Source: Streptosporangiaceae bacterium | GTDB lineage: Bacteria; Actinomycetota; Actinomycetes; Streptosporangiales; Streptosporangiaceae | Assembly (NCBI GenBank): GCA_030045175.1 | Contig: JASIBM010000489.1 | Location: forward strand, 1-21,934 | DNA length: 21,934 bases | Direction of reading: 5' to 3' | In this document: one piece after another, positions 1 to 8,759 of the stretch | Numbering within the stretch: the first letter of the stretch is position 1 | Layout: the number at the start of each line of letters is the position of its first letter | The notes under the pieces: model-generated | Database searches by the model: none | Seen by the model: the letters and a program-made list of their open reading frames with translations, nothing else | Told to the model about the DNA's origin: nothing | Program-made: the position numbers and the translations under genes

Positions 1-1
1 G

Positions 2-250
2 GGCCGCGCCATGGTGGGACCGGAACTCGCGGCGGCTACCTGGGTCCACAACTGCACGCCGTTGTCGCAGCGCGAGCATGCGGTGCTGCGCATGGCCGGA
101 GACGGAGCAGAGCCAGCCGAGATAGCCGCCGCCCTGTGCCTGTCCGTCGGGACGGTGCGCAACTACCTGACGACGATCGTGTCCAAACTCCACGCCCGCA
201 ACCGGGTGGACGCGGTGCGCAAGGCCTACGAGGCGGGCTGGCTGCCATGA
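2..250 (+). CDS. LuxR/NarL-type response regulator, C-terminal part (5' truncated by window)
   Basis: The reading frame is open from the first bases, so the gene starts upstream of the window and only its C-terminal ~82 residues are visible. They form a LuxR-type helix-turn-helix: the segment LSQREHAVLRMAGDG leads into the recognition helix LSVGTVRNYLTTIVSKL, followed by ARNRVDAVRKAYEAGWLP. That ending is typical of DesR-like NarL/FixJ response regulators in actinobacteria, in which an N-terminal receiver domain is phosphorylated by a sensor kinase. The receiver domain is not visible, so the type is inferred from the tail. The gene converges on the P450 gene with only 8 bases between stop codons. 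Whether it controls the neighbouring enediyne operon is unknown. Confidence 0.85.
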   Translation, partial: GRAMVGPELAAATWVHNCTPLSQREHAVLRMAGDGAEPAEIAAALCLSVGTVRNYLTTIVSKLHARNRVDAVRKAYEAGWLP

Positions 251-258
251 GGGCCACG

Positions 259-1635
259 TCAGGCCGGGCGGACCACCATGGGCAGTCCGCCGCGGACGCG
301 CAGTGACAGCATGCCCTCCGGCCGCACCTCGTATCCCGGCAGCAGGCCAAGCCGGAACTTGCGGGCGACCATGCTCGCGACGATTGTTGCCTCCAGCATC
401 CCCAGATGGCTGCCGACGCAGACCCGGGGGCCAGCCCCGAACGGGATGTAGGCGTAGCGATGCTGCGCCCGCGAGCTGGCCGGGCCGAAGCGCTCCGGCT
501 CGAACCGCAGCGGGTCGGGCCAGAAGCCGGGATGCCGGTGCAGGGTGTAAGGGCTGATCATGACGTCGGCACCGGCCGGCACCCGGTAGCCGCCCACCTG
601 ATCGGCGCGCAGCGCACGGCGGGTGAGCCCCCACACCGGCGGGTACAGGCGCATGGTCTCCTGGATGACCATGGTCGTGTACGGCAGCCGGTTCAGGTCG
701 TCGAGCACGGGCAGCCGGTCGCCGAGCACCTCGGCGGCCTCAGCCCGCAGCCGCTCCCCGACCTCGGGGTTCTTGTCGATCAGGTACCACGCCCAGGACA
801 AGGTGCTCGCCGTCGTCTCATGGCCGGCCAGCAAGATGGTGAGCAGCTCATCCCTGAGCCTGCGCCGCCGCAGGTTCTCGTCCGGCTCGTCCTTGTAGGC
901 GTTGAGCAGCCTGGTGATCATGTCGTCGGCGCCTGGCCTGGTGTGCTTCTCCCGGCCGTCGACCAGGTCCATTGCCGCGTTCTCGAGTTCGCCGAGCGCG
1001 GCGTGGAAGCGGCGGTGCCTGGGGATCGGCAGCCAGATGGGCAGCATCCGCAGCGTCACCATCTCGAACATGGCCTGATCCTGCGCTACCTCGAACTCCT
1101 CGCCCAGGTTGAAGAACGCGGACAGGTCGGCGTCGAGCAGCGTCTTGCCTAGCACGCCGAGCGTGAGGCGGGTCATCTCCTGCACCACGTTGACAGGCCC
1201 GGTGTCGATCTTGGCTTCCAGCCTCTTCACCAGCGCGCTGGCCTCGTCGACGATCAGCCCGGCGAAGCCGGCCAGCCGGTCGCGCCTGAAGGCCGGCTGG
1301 ATGGTGCGCCGCTGCTGACGCCACAGGTCGCCCTCGCTGGTCAGCAGGCCGTCGCCGATCAGCCGCCTGGCCTCGGTCAGGCCAATGCCCTTGTGGTAAT
1401 TGGCGGCGTTGTCTGCAAGCACGTACTTGGCGTGATCCGGGTGGTTGAAGTAGTACAGGCTCTTGGGCCCCATCCGGAAGCGCACCGCGTCGCCGTATTC
1501 AGCAGCGGCGTCGGACAGCATGGCCAGCCGGTCCGTCCAGAGCTTGCGCATCAGCGAGGGCGTCTGCCGCAGCTTGGTCACCGCAATGGCCCGGCGCTGG
1601 CCGGATTCACTCGAGGCCGATCGCAGTGCGGTCAT
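259..1635 (-). CDS. Cytochrome P450 of the enediyne operon
   Basis: A 458-aa haem-thiolate monooxygenase. Visible motifs are the I-helix oxygen-activation motif AGHETT, the K-helix ExxR (QETMRLYPP), and the haem loop FGAGPRVCVG with axial Cys at about residue 406. The single-domain length is normal, with no fused reductase, so it needs external ferredoxin/reductase or a similar partner, and none is visible nearby. The ATG at 1635 is preferred because it overlaps the stop of the flavin reductase as ATGA and has an AGGAG ribosome site 5 bases upstream. The frame stays open further upstream, but that stretch lies inside the flavin reductase gene. As the last gene of the warhead operon it probably oxidises the enediyne core or a polyene-derived intermediate; the substrate is unknown. 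Confidence 0.93.
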   Translation of the reverse strand: MTALRSASSESGQRRAIAVTKLRQTPSLMRKLWTDRLAMLSDAAAEYGDAVRFRMGPKSLYYFNHPDHAKYVLADNAANYHKGIGLTEARRLIGDGLLTSEGDLWRQQRRTIQPAFRRDRLAGFAGLIVDEASALVKRLEAKIDTGPVNVVQEMTRLTLGVLGKTLLDADLSAFFNLGEEFEVAQDQAMFEMVTLRMLPIWLPIPRHRRFHAALGELENAAMDLVDGREKHTRPGADDMITRLLNAYKDEPDENLRRRRLRDELLTILLAGHETTASTLSWAWYLIDKNPEVGERLRAEAAEVLGDRLPVLDDLNRLPYTTMVIQETMRLYPPVWGLTRRALRADQVGGYRVPAGADVMISPYTLHRHPGFWPDPLRFEPERFGPASSRAQHRYAYIPFGAGPRVCVGSHLGMLEATIVASMVARKFRLGLLPGYEVRPEGMLSLRVRGGLPMVVRPA

Positions 1636-2231
1636 GACACCTCCTGGTAAACCGCTATGTCCCACTTGCCGCTGGCCCGGCGCAGGGCCGGGCGGTGGAA
1701 GCGGCCGCCGAAGAAGAGCAGCGCCTCGCGAGCCGGGGCGTGGTCGCTGGCCACCACGGAGCCGAGGAAGATCGAGTGGTCGCCGCCGTCGTAGGTGGCG
1801 GCCAGCTCGCACTCGAGCCAGGCGAGTGCCCCTTGAATGATCGGCGCCCCGGTTCTCGGGCCCGGCTCCCAGCCGACGATGTCGAACTCGCGCCTGCCCC
1901 TCGGCCGCGAGTGGTTGGCGAAGTGGCGCGCCACGTGTTCCTGTGGCGCGGCGAGCACCGAGACGGCGAACGACCCGCAGTCGACGATGGCCTGGTGGAT
2001 CGCCGCCGTCCGCATCACGCAGACGAGCACGAGCGGAGGCGACAGGGAGACCGACGTGAACGAGTTCGCCGTCATGCCCTGCGGCGCGTCGTGGCCGGCG
2101 CCCAGGATCGTGACGCCGGTGGCGAAGTGCCCGAACACTGTGCGCAGCGCGTCGCGCGCGGCCTGGGCAGACTGGCCGTCCCGATCGGTCCCATGCCGCA
2201 GTCCCACGGTGTCGGCCTGCGCGCCTGTCAT
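1632..2231 (-). CDS. NAD(P)H:flavin oxidoreductase (SgcE6-like flavin reductase)
   Basis: A 199-aa protein of the flavin reductase-like FMN-binding split-barrel family. Diagnostic segments are FGHFATGVTILG, then GMTANSFTSVSLSPPLVLV, then SFAVSVLA. Family members reduce FAD or FMN with NAD(P)H and release it to a two-component monooxygenase; SgcE6 in the C-1027 enediyne cluster is the known analogue. No partner flavin monooxygenase is present in the window, so it must act with a distant one or feed another redox step. Both ends overlap neighbours by 4 nt (ATGA with the thioesterase upstream and ATGA with the P450 downstream), indicating translational coupling. The first ~26 residues are non-conserved and a slightly later start cannot be excluded. 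Confidence 0.9.
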   Translation of the reverse strand: MTGAQADTVGLRHGTDRDGQSAQAARDALRTVFGHFATGVTILGAGHDAPQGMTANSFTSVSLSPPLVLVCVMRTAAIHQAIVDCGSFAVSVLAAPQEHVARHFANHSRPRGRREFDIVGWEPGPRTGAPIIQGALAWLECELAATYDGGDHSIFLGSVVASDHAPAREALLFFGGRFHRPALRRASGKWDIAVYQEVS

Positions 2232-2716
2232 GACCGGCCCCCGACGCGCACCTTGGCCGACCCTTCGGCCCGGCTGGCCTGCGGCGGCGGCTTGATCACG
2301 TACTCCTCGAGCGCCGCTCGCAGCGACTCGGGCACCCGGGTGGGCGTGACCTCTGCGCCCTTGCCCCGCATGCAGGCGACCCGCTGCTTGCCGCGCGCGA
2401 CGAGCTCCTCCATCCCGTCATGCAGGTGCACGTAGTCGAACGCGAACGCGATCTGGGTCTGGGTGAGCTCCTCCAGCCGCATCCTGATCGAGAGCTGATC
2501 GAAGGCCGAGATCTCGGCCAGGTACTCGCACTCTGACTTCAGCGTGAACAGCTTCAGGTCGTCGCGTAGCTCGGTCAGCACGTCGGGGGCGTGCTCAAGC
2601 AGGAACATCTCCCGGCAACGGCCCTGCCAGCGCAGATAGTTGACGTAGTAGACGTTGCCGACGAGGTTGGTTTCCTCGAAGCTAACGACGTGTCGGTACT
2701 CGTAGTACGACTTCAC
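2228..2716 (-). CDS. Enediyne hotdog thioesterase (CalE7/SgcE10 type)
   Basis: A 162-aa hotdog-fold thioesterase. The N-terminal segment FEETNLVGNVYYVNYLRWQG is the signature of the enediyne TE family (CalE7, SgcE10, DynE7), which hydrolyses the linear polyene or beta-keto polyene from the ACP of the partner PKS and can yield products such as 1,3,5,7,9,11,13-pentadecaheptaene. This family uses Asn and Arg residues near that segment rather than a classical Asp/Glu. The start is GTG at 2716 with a GGAG site 8-9 bases upstream; the ATG two bases before it is in another frame and hits a stop at once. It lies 31 bases after the PKS stop, the only junction in the operon without an overlap, and its stop overlaps the flavin reductase start. 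Confidence 0.95.
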   Translation of the reverse strand: MKSYYEYRHVVSFEETNLVGNVYYVNYLRWQGRCREMFLLEHAPDVLTELRDDLKLFTLKSECEYLAEISAFDQLSIRMRLEELTQTQIAFAFDYVHLHDGMEELVARGKQRVACMRGKGAEVTPTRVPESLRAALEEYVIKPPPQASRAEGSAKVRVGGRS

Positions 2717-2747
2717 ATCAATTCTCCGCTCTTTATGAGGAATTTGG

Positions 2748-5700
2748 CTATGTGCGCAATTCAGGCTTCGAGGTCAAGATGGCGAAGACGACGGGGGTCG
2801 CTTCGTCTCGGACATGTGTCGCGAACGTGGCGATCTCGTAGGTCGTGCCGGAGGCGCGCGAGGTAGACGTCGTGCCGGAGGCGCGCGAGGTAGACGTCGT
2901 GCCGGAGGCGCGCGAGGTAGACACCGCGCCGGCCCTGAGCAGCACCCAGCCGTCAAGCCGGGGCTCGCCGAGCGTGACCGGCCCTGGCAGCGCCCGGCCG
3001 ACCTTGCGCAGGCTCTCCATCGCGCCCCAGACCCGGGTCCCGGCAACGGCCAGGTCCTCGCCGCGCTCGCGCGCCACCAGCTCGGCGAGCGCGAATTGCT
3101 CGGCGCCGAGTAGCTGCCGCCACTCGTCCGTCGTCCGGCCCGCCGCCACCTCCGCGTCGCAGCCGATCTGGCCGGGCGTGGCCACCGCCAGCGTCAGCCC
3201 CGCGGTGTGCGAGACGGAGACGCTGACGTCCGCGTCCACCTCAGGCTTGCCGTCGCCCCGGTACTTCACGGTGGCCGGCCGGCCGAGTATCCGGCTCAGC
3301 GCGGCGGCGGTCTGCTTGCGCTGGGCGTCGCGGCCCTGCGCGGGCCGCGGCCCGTCGGGCTCGACCACAACCTGGGGTGGCTGCGGATAGAGCTCGGCGA
3401 GCTGACGCTCGAGGAACGGGCCGAGCAGCGCGGGCACCCACGGCCCGCTGCCGTCCTGCTTGCGCACGGCCCGCAGCCGAAGGCCCTCCCAGCGCTCCAC
3501 GAGCGCCCCGCTTGCGTCGCGCACCTGGAGGTCGTAGGTGTAGCTGTCGCCGTCCCTGTGGGTCTCCCAGGCCGTCAGGACGACCCGGGTGGTGCCCTCG
3601 CGCGGCACGCCTGGGTAGATCCTGTCCACGCCCTGCGGCAGCAGGGTCGCGTTCGGCACGCAGCACTGAATCGCGTGCATGAACGCGTCCCTCGCCCCCG
3701 GGTCGCCGAGCAGCAAGCCCGCCGGGAAGAACGCGCTGAACCAGGCGTCGGCTGGCACCGTGGAGATCTCGGCGACACACGACTTGGCCGCCATCGCGCG
3801 GTACCCGAGCACCCGCTGGAAGCGCTTGCCCTGGAACAGCATGCCGCCGTACATGTCTCGCCCCGGGTCGATCGGCACGCTGAGCCCGTCGCCCGTGCTA
3901 GCCAATACAGTGCTAGCCAACGCTGGGCTGTCTGGCTGATCGGCCGTCCAGCGCAGCGTCGCGCTGAAGTGATCCGCCTGGAAGCTGGTGTCGCTGCTGC
4001 GGATCACCACGTCGACGCCGCCCGCGCGGCGCAGCGCGGCCACCCTGATCCCGGCGGAGCCGCCCGGCGTGACCACGATCGGGCGACGGAACTCGACATC
4101 CTCGAGCACGAGCCGCCCGCCGGGAACATCCGCGGGGACGAGCGCCGTCGCGGCCTGGGTCATCGCCTCGATGCCGAAGACCGCGGGGAACAGCAGCTCG
4201 TCGTCGAGCGCGTGGTCGGCCAGGTACAGGTCGCTGTCGGCGGAGAGCTCGGCGTCGGCGATCAGCTCGATGCCCGGGTAGTGCACCCGTGGCCGGTCGA
4301 GGAACCTGGCCAGCGGCAGCTCGCGCGGCTCGAGCGTGATCGTGGGCAGCTCACCCGCCCTGCCCATGACCACCATGGCGGTGGGCAGGTCGGGCCGGGA
4401 GATGAGCTCGCGCAGGATGGCGATGCCATCATCGACAGGGATCGGGCTGATGCCCTCGCGGGTGAGCGACTCAAGCACCCCGAGCCGCTCGCCCATGCCT
4501 GCCCCGGCCCAGACCGACCATTCGAGTGCCAGGCAGCGGCACTGGGGGTTGGCCTCCTTGATCCGGTAGGTCAGGTCGGTCATCCAGTCGTTCGCCGTGG
4601 CGTAGTCAGCCTGCCCGCGCAGGCCGGCCCGGCCGATGATGCTGCCGAACGTGACGAGCAGGCGTAGCGAGCCCGGATCGACCGCGGCGAGCACCGCGTC
4701 CAGGCCGGTGATCTTGGGTGCGAGCGTCGCGGCGAACGCGGCCTCGTCGAGCTGGGTAACCGGCTTGGGCTCGTTACGCCCGGCACCGTGCAGCAGCGCG
4801 GTCACCGGCCCGAGGGCGGTGGTGATCTCCGCTACCGCGGCCTTGACCTGCGCGTGGGACGTGACGTCGGCGCGGGCGTAGCTGTAGGCGACGCCGGCCG
4901 CCTCCATCCGGCTCAGGTTGGCCGCGAGCTCGGCGTCGGCCGCCGGGTCGGACCTGCCGAGCAGGCCGACCGCCGCACCGGTGCCTGCGGCGAGGGCGAG
5001 CGCGCATTCCGCCGTGATGCCCTTGCCGCCGCCGGTGACGAGCAGGACGTCGCCGGCGCCGAGTGGCGGCGCGCTCACCGCTGCTGTCTCGGCGACCGGG
5101 CGGAGCACGGGCACCCGGCGGGTGCCTGCCTCGTCGTACCTGACCTCGCTGAAGCCCGTCGTCGCGGCCACGTCGGCGACGATCCGGCGGACGGCGTCCT
5201 TGACGGCCTTGGCGGTCATCTTGCCGCCAAGCGGCAGCGTGACCACGCACGTGCCGATCGACGGCGCCTCCAGGTGCAAGGTCTTGGCCAGGCCAGCAGC
5301 GCCTCGCCGGTCACCGACGACGACGAACCGGCTGGGGGTCGCCTGTGCCACGGCGGCGTGCGCCGCTTCGAGCATCAGCCCGACGTGCCGCTCGTCGCAG
5401 TCGGCAGGCAGGCAGAGCAGCACGCCGTCGCCGAGTCCGGCAGCGCTCAGCGCGTCGCCAAGCGGCCCGGCGAGCGGGTGGCCTGGCGTCCCGAAGACCT
5501 GCCACCGCCCGGCGACCGCAGCTCCAGCTCGAGGACGCTGTGCCTGGTCGATCAGCTCGATGGAGAAGGCGCGGACCCAGGGCGCGACGCCCTCTGGCAA
5601 CCCGGCCTCGGCGTCGCCGGGCAGCTCGGTGCTCGCCAGGTCGTCGAGCATCTGCGCTAGGTCGGCTACCGTGGCCGTGGCGAAGCTCGCGGTCGCCACC

Positions 5701-8700
5701 GGCGCGGAAACGCCGAGCTCGCGGGTCGCCTGATTGACGATCTGCCCGACGGTGATCGAGCTGAAGTGCAGGTCGTCCAGCGGCCTGCTGTCAGCACGGA
5801 CGGCCTCGATGGGAAGCTCGGCGCGCTGCGCCATCAGCCGTCGCAAGACGTCGATGCTCGCCACCGCGCCACCGTCGGCCGGGCCCGCGGCTTGCCCGTT
5901 GGCCGCCGGACCAGCGGCCCCAGCGACGCCCGCCCCGTGTTGGCCAGCCCCGTGTTGGCCAGCACCGTACTGCCAGGCACCGTCACCGCTGGCCCCGGGC
6001 TGGCCAGCCCCGTTGTAGCTGGCGCCATCGTCGGCCGGGGCGAGCTCGCACGGGCTAACGAAGAACCTGAACTCCTTGTCGAGCGGCAGCGACCTGACGT
6101 AGCGGTCGCCGAACAACGCCTCGTGCCGCACCGGCGCGCCCATCGCGTGCGCCGCGGCGACGGCGCAGAGCAGCCCGTTGAGCGAGGGGCTGTCGGTGTC
6201 GAGCGGGACGCTCGGGGTGGCGGGCGCGATGTCGGCGGCCAGGCTGGAAAGCACCCGGCCGGGCCCGACCTCGAGCAGCAGGTCCACGTCGGCGGCCATC
6301 TGGCTGACGGCCTCGTGGAAGCGCACGGGATCGAGCACCTGGCGGACGAGCAGCTCGCGCAGGTCCGCTTCGGCCGGCACGCTACCCGCGGTGACGGTCG
6401 AGACCACCCTGCGCCGCAGCGGCTGGAACGTCACGTCCGCCAGGTAGGCGCCGAGCCCTTCTGCCGCGGGCGCCACGGAAGGAGAGTGGAACGCGTGCGA
6501 CACATTGATCCTGGTCGCGGCGTGACCCTTGCGGGCCGCCACCTGACATACCCGGTCGACGGCATCGGCCGGGCCTGACACGACGGTCTGGAGTGGCCCG
6601 TTGTAGCCCGCGATCACGACGGGCTCGCCGCGCAGCATCGGCTCCACATCTTCTGGGCTCGCCGCGACGCTGGCCATGGCGCCGCCACCAGTGCTGGCGT
6701 TCGCCATCACCCGGCCGCGCGCCGCCGCGAGGTCGAGCAGCGCCTGCTCGCTCATCCCGCCCGCCCAGTGCAAGCTGGTGAGCTCGCCGAGGCTGTGCCC
6801 GACCGCCGCCGTGGCCTCGATGCCCAGCAGCGCGAGCACGCGCAGGCCGGCCGCCGACGAGGCGACGATGCGCGGCTGCGCCACGGCGGTGTGCACCTGA
6901 TCCCCGTCCGCTGGCAGCGCGAGGCTCTGGTAGAGCTCACGCGCCGGGTCGAACCTGCGCGCGATGGCGCCACCGTCGCCCCGCTTGCCAGATCCCTGGC
7001 CGGGGAACAGGTAGCCGATCCGTGGCCGGGAGGAGCCGCGGCCGAGGAATACGCCCGCGGCGGGCTCGATGGCCTGCCGCGTGCCTTCGGCCAGCTTGTC
7101 AGCGAGCGCGGTGAGGCGACTCGTCGCGTCCTTCGGTGACGACGCCACGATCGCCGCCCGGACCTGGCGGCCAGCGGTGTCCTCGGCCAGCGTCGCCGCC
7201 AGGTCGCCGAGCTCGGCGAAAGACAGCTTGGCCGTCAGCTCCGCCAGGCGCGCGACCTGGTCAGCAAGCTCGGCATCGGAGTCGGCGTCGAGCAGCAGGA
7301 TCTCGTAGTCCTGCCTGGACTTGACCAGCGCGATCGTGCGCTTATCCAGGCTGGTGCGGCGGGTGCCGCCGGTGTTCTCGAGCACGACGTGGGTGTCGAT
7401 GCCGCCGAAGCCCATGGCGGAGACACCCGCCCTGACCGGCTGCCCGTCCGGCCAGAGCTCGGCGGTCAGCGGCACCCGCAGCGCGGGCTTGTCGCCAGCA
7501 AGCACCGGATGCGTGTCGTGGTGGCCGGTGGCCGGCGGGATCACCTGGTGGTGCACGGCCAGCGTGGCCTTGATCAGCCCGCCGACGCCTGCGGCCGCCT
7601 TGGTGTGGCCGATGTTGCCCTTCAGCGTGCTGATCGCGGCTGGCGCGCCGTCGGGGTTGGCTTCCCGCCTGGCCTGGCTGATCGCGCGCAGTTCGGTCTC
7701 GTCGCCCACGGCGGTGCCCGTACCGTGGCCTTCCAGGTAGCCGACCGTGCCGATGTCGAATCCGGCGGCCCGGTAGGCTCGCTCGATGGCCAGCTTGTGC
7801 CCGTCGGCTTCGGGCCTGGTGATCCCGCCCCGGCCGTCGGAGGCGTAGCCCCACCCGGCGATCGTCGCGTAGGTGCGCAGCCCCTTGGCGTCGGCGTCCG
7901 CCTGGCGGAACAGCACGAGCATGCCGCACCCCTCACCGGGCCAGAACCCGTTGGAGTGCTGGTCGTAGACCCGCATGTCGCCGGTCGCCAGGGCGCCGGT
8001 CTTGGCGAACCCGATCACCTCGAACGGGTCGATGCTCAGGTCGACGCCGCCGACGACGGCGGCGTCGACCTGACCAGCGTCCAGCGCGTTGCACCCGAGG
8101 GCGACGCTGAGCAGCGATGACGAGCAAGCGCCGTCAACGGTGAAGCAGCCGCCCTTGAGGTCGAACTGGTTGGTGACGCGGCCGGCGATCGTGTTGGACA
8201 GACCGCCGGCCAGGGTGTCCTCGTCGACCGGAGGGAACGGGCTCTTGTACTGTCCCTCCAGGTCGGCGAGGAACTCGGTGACCTCGCCGTCGCCCCAGCC
8301 CCGGGTGGCCAGCGCAGCGCCGACCACCCGCCGGACGTAGGGCCAGCGCAGCCGCATCAGGTTTGCCCTGGCGAACTCGCCGGTCAGCGTGTTGCCGATG
8401 ATGACGGCTGTGCTCCGCCTGGGCAGCCCGTCGCCGCCGGGGAACCCGGCGTCGGCGAGCGCCCTGGCCGCGGTGTCGAGCGCCAGCCAGTGGGTCAGGT
8501 CGGTCGCGCGGTACGTGCTGCCAGCGATCTTGAAGGCCACGCGGTCGAACTCGAAGCCCTCGATCACGGCGGCGTTGGGGCTGTAGAACCGGTCGGGTGC
8601 GGCCGGGTCAGGCGACCAGTAGTCCGCCAGTCGCATGCGCTCGTCCGGCAGGCGCCGGAAGGCCCGGCGCCCGGTCAGCACGTTGGCCCACAGCTCGTCG

Positions 8701-8759
8701 GGACCGGCAGCGTCGGGGTACCGGCACGCCATCCCGACGATCGCGATTGCCTGGGTCAC
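2748..8759 (-). CDS. pksE: Iterative type I enediyne polyketide synthase (KS-AT-ACP-KR-DH-PPTase)
   Basis: A 2003-aa single-module megasynthase that builds the polyene precursor of an enediyne core. Domains in order: KS (about 1-460; active C212 in VDGACSSSLL, H345 in GHGTGT, H385 in NIGHTK), AT (about 585-840; FPGQG, S656 in GHSLGE), a Gly/Ala/Gln-rich linker (about 914-960), ACP (about 960-1035; S1001 in LHFSSITVGQIV), KR (about 1235-1430; TGGGKG from 1242, Y1386 in ADYATAN), DH (about 1490-1760; H1516 in ADHALDDELLFP, D1691), and a C-terminal integrated PPTase (about 1800-2003; D1868 in IGCDAE, E1915 and K1919 in MESLRK). The order and KS/ACP signatures match PKSEs such as SgcE and CalE8, which are usually about 1900-1950 aa; the excess is partly repeats. 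GTG start at 8759 overlaps the unbU stop. All catalytic residues looked for are present, so it appears functional. Nine- versus ten-membered core class cannot be judged by eye. Confidence 0.98.
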   Translation of the reverse strand: MTQAIAIVGMACRYPDAAGPDELWANVLTGRRAFRRLPDERMRLADYWSPDPAAPDRFYSPNAAVIEGFEFDRVAFKIAGSTYRATDLTHWLALDTAARALADAGFPGGDGLPRRSTAVIIGNTLTGEFARANLMRLRWPYVRRVVGAALATRGWGDGEVTEFLADLEGQYKSPFPPVDEDTLAGGLSNTIAGRVTNQFDLKGGCFTVDGACSSSLLSVALGCNALDAGQVDAAVVGGVDLSIDPFEVIGFAKTGALATGDMRVYDQHSNGFWPGEGCGMLVLFRQADADAKGLRTYATIAGWGYASDGRGGITRPEADGHKLAIERAYRAAGFDIGTVGYLEGHGTGTAVGDETELRAISQARREANPDGAPAAISTLKGNIGHTKAAAGVGGLIKATLAVHHQVIPPATGHHDTHPVLAGDKPALRVPLTAELWPDGQPVRAGVSAMGFGGIDTHVVLENTGGTRRTSLDKRTIALVKSRQDYEILLLDADSDAELADQVARLAELTAKLSFAELGDLAATLAEDTAGRQVRAAIVASSPKDATSRLTALADKLAEGTRQAIEPAAGVFLGRGSSRPRIGYLFPGQGSGKRGDGGAIARRFDPARELYQSLALPADGDQVHTAVAQPRIVASSAAGLRVLALLGIEATAAVGHSLGELTSLHWAGGMSEQALLDLAAARGRVMANASTGGGAMASVAASPEDVEPMLRGEPVVIAGYNGPLQTVVSGPADAVDRVCQVAARKGHAATRINVSHAFHSPSVAPAAEGLGAYLADVTFQPLRRRVVSTVTAGSVPAEADLRELLVRQVLDPVRFHEAVSQMAADVDLLLEVGPGRVLSSLAADIAPATPSVPLDTDSPSLNGLLCAVAAAHAMGAPVRHEALFGDRYVRSLPLDKEFRFFVSPCELAPADDGASYNGAGQPGASGDGAWQYGAGQHGAGQHGAGVAGAAGPAANGQAAGPADGGAVASIDVLRRLMAQRAELPIEAVRADSRPLDDLHFSSITVGQIVNQATRELGVSAPVATASFATATVADLAQMLDDLASTELPGDAEAGLPEGVAPWVRAFSIELIDQAQRPRAGAAVAGRWQVFGTPGHPLAGPLGDALSAAGLGDGVLLCLPADCDERHVGLMLEAAHAAVAQATPSRFVVVGDRRGAAGLAKTLHLEAPSIGTCVVTLPLGGKMTAKAVKDAVRRIVADVAATTGFSEVRYDEAGTRRVPVLRPVAETAAVSAPPLGAGDVLLVTGGGKGITAECALALAAGTGAAVGLLGRSDPAADAELAANLSRMEAAGVAYSYARADVTSHAQVKAAVAEITTALGPVTALLHGAGRNEPKPVTQLDEAAFAATLAPKITGLDAVLAAVDPGSLRLLVTFGSIIGRAGLRGQADYATANDWMTDLTYRIKEANPQCRCLALEWSVWAGAGMGERLGVLESLTREGISPIPVDDGIAILRELISRPDLPTAMVVMGRAGELPTITLEPRELPLARFLDRPRVHYPGIELIADAELSADSDLYLADHALDDELLFPAVFGIEAMTQAATALVPADVPGGRLVLEDVEFRRPIVVTPGGSAGIRVAALRRAGGVDVVIRSSDTSFQADHFSATLRWTADQPDSPALASTVLASTGDGLSVPIDPGRDMYGGMLFQGKRFQRVLGYRAMAAKSCVAEISTVPADAWFSAFFPAGLLLGDPGARDAFMHAIQCCVPNATLLPQGVDRIYPGVPREGTTRVVLTAWETHRDGDSYTYDLQVRDASGALVERWEGLRLRAVRKQDGSGPWVPALLGPFLERQLAELYPQPPQVVVEPDGPRPAQGRDAQRKQTAAALSRILGRPATVKYRGDGKPEVDADVSVSVSHTAGLTLAVATPGQIGCDAEVAAGRTTDEWRQLLGAEQFALAELVARERGEDLAVAGTRVWGAMESLRKVGRALPGPVTLGEPRLDGWVLLRAGAVSTSRASGTTSTSRASGTTSTSRASGTTYEIATFATHVRDEATPVVFAILTSKPELRT
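2842..2922 (-). repeat. Three perfect 27-bp in-frame tandem copies in the PPTase domain
   Basis: The copies are 2842-2868, 2869-2895 and 2896-2922, and I see no mismatch between them. On the coding strand each encodes one nine-residue STSRASGTT unit, about residues 1947-1973, just before the last segment of the PPTase. The length is a multiple of three, so the frame is kept. Perfect identity suggests recent slippage or duplication. An assembly artefact is also possible. Confidence 0.95.
3895..3924 (-). repeat. 15-bp imperfect tandem duplication in the DH region of pksE
   Basis: Two adjacent 15-base units begin with the same 11 bases, GTGCTAGCCAA on the plus strand. They encode a doubled L-A-S-T motif within the dehydratase region. 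It is short and in frame, and may lie in a surface loop. Confidence 0.7.
5933..5977 (-). repeat. 15-bp tandem repeats in the AT-ACP linker of pksE
   Basis: Two perfect 15-base units (5933-5947, 5948-5962) are followed by a diverged third (5963-5977). They encode five-residue Q-H-G-A-G-type units inside a low-complexity Gly/Ala/Gln linker that precedes the ACP. Such linkers are flexible and tolerate length change. Confidence 0.85.

Noticed and set aside
1636..1812. N-terminal extension of the P450 frame
   Set aside because: It lies within the flavin reductase gene in another frame and reads as Arg/Pro-rich nonsense; the ATG at 1635 has a good ribosome site and ATGA overlap.
2842..2922. Short regularly repeated units that might be read as a CRISPR array
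   Set aside because: The copies are directly adjacent with no spacers and sit in frame in the PKS coding sequence.
3207..4667. Long plus-strand open frame (486 codons) opposite pksE
   Set aside because: It is antisense to well-conserved DH/KR coding sequence and has Arg/His/Gly-rich composition typical of GC-rich shadow frames.
2748..8759. PUFA synthase or ordinary modular type I PKS
   Set aside because: There is a single ACP rather than tandem ACPs, no enoylreductase, a C-terminal integrated PPTase, and KS/ACP motifs and neighbours (UnbU, UnbV, hotdog TE) that fit enediyne PKS.
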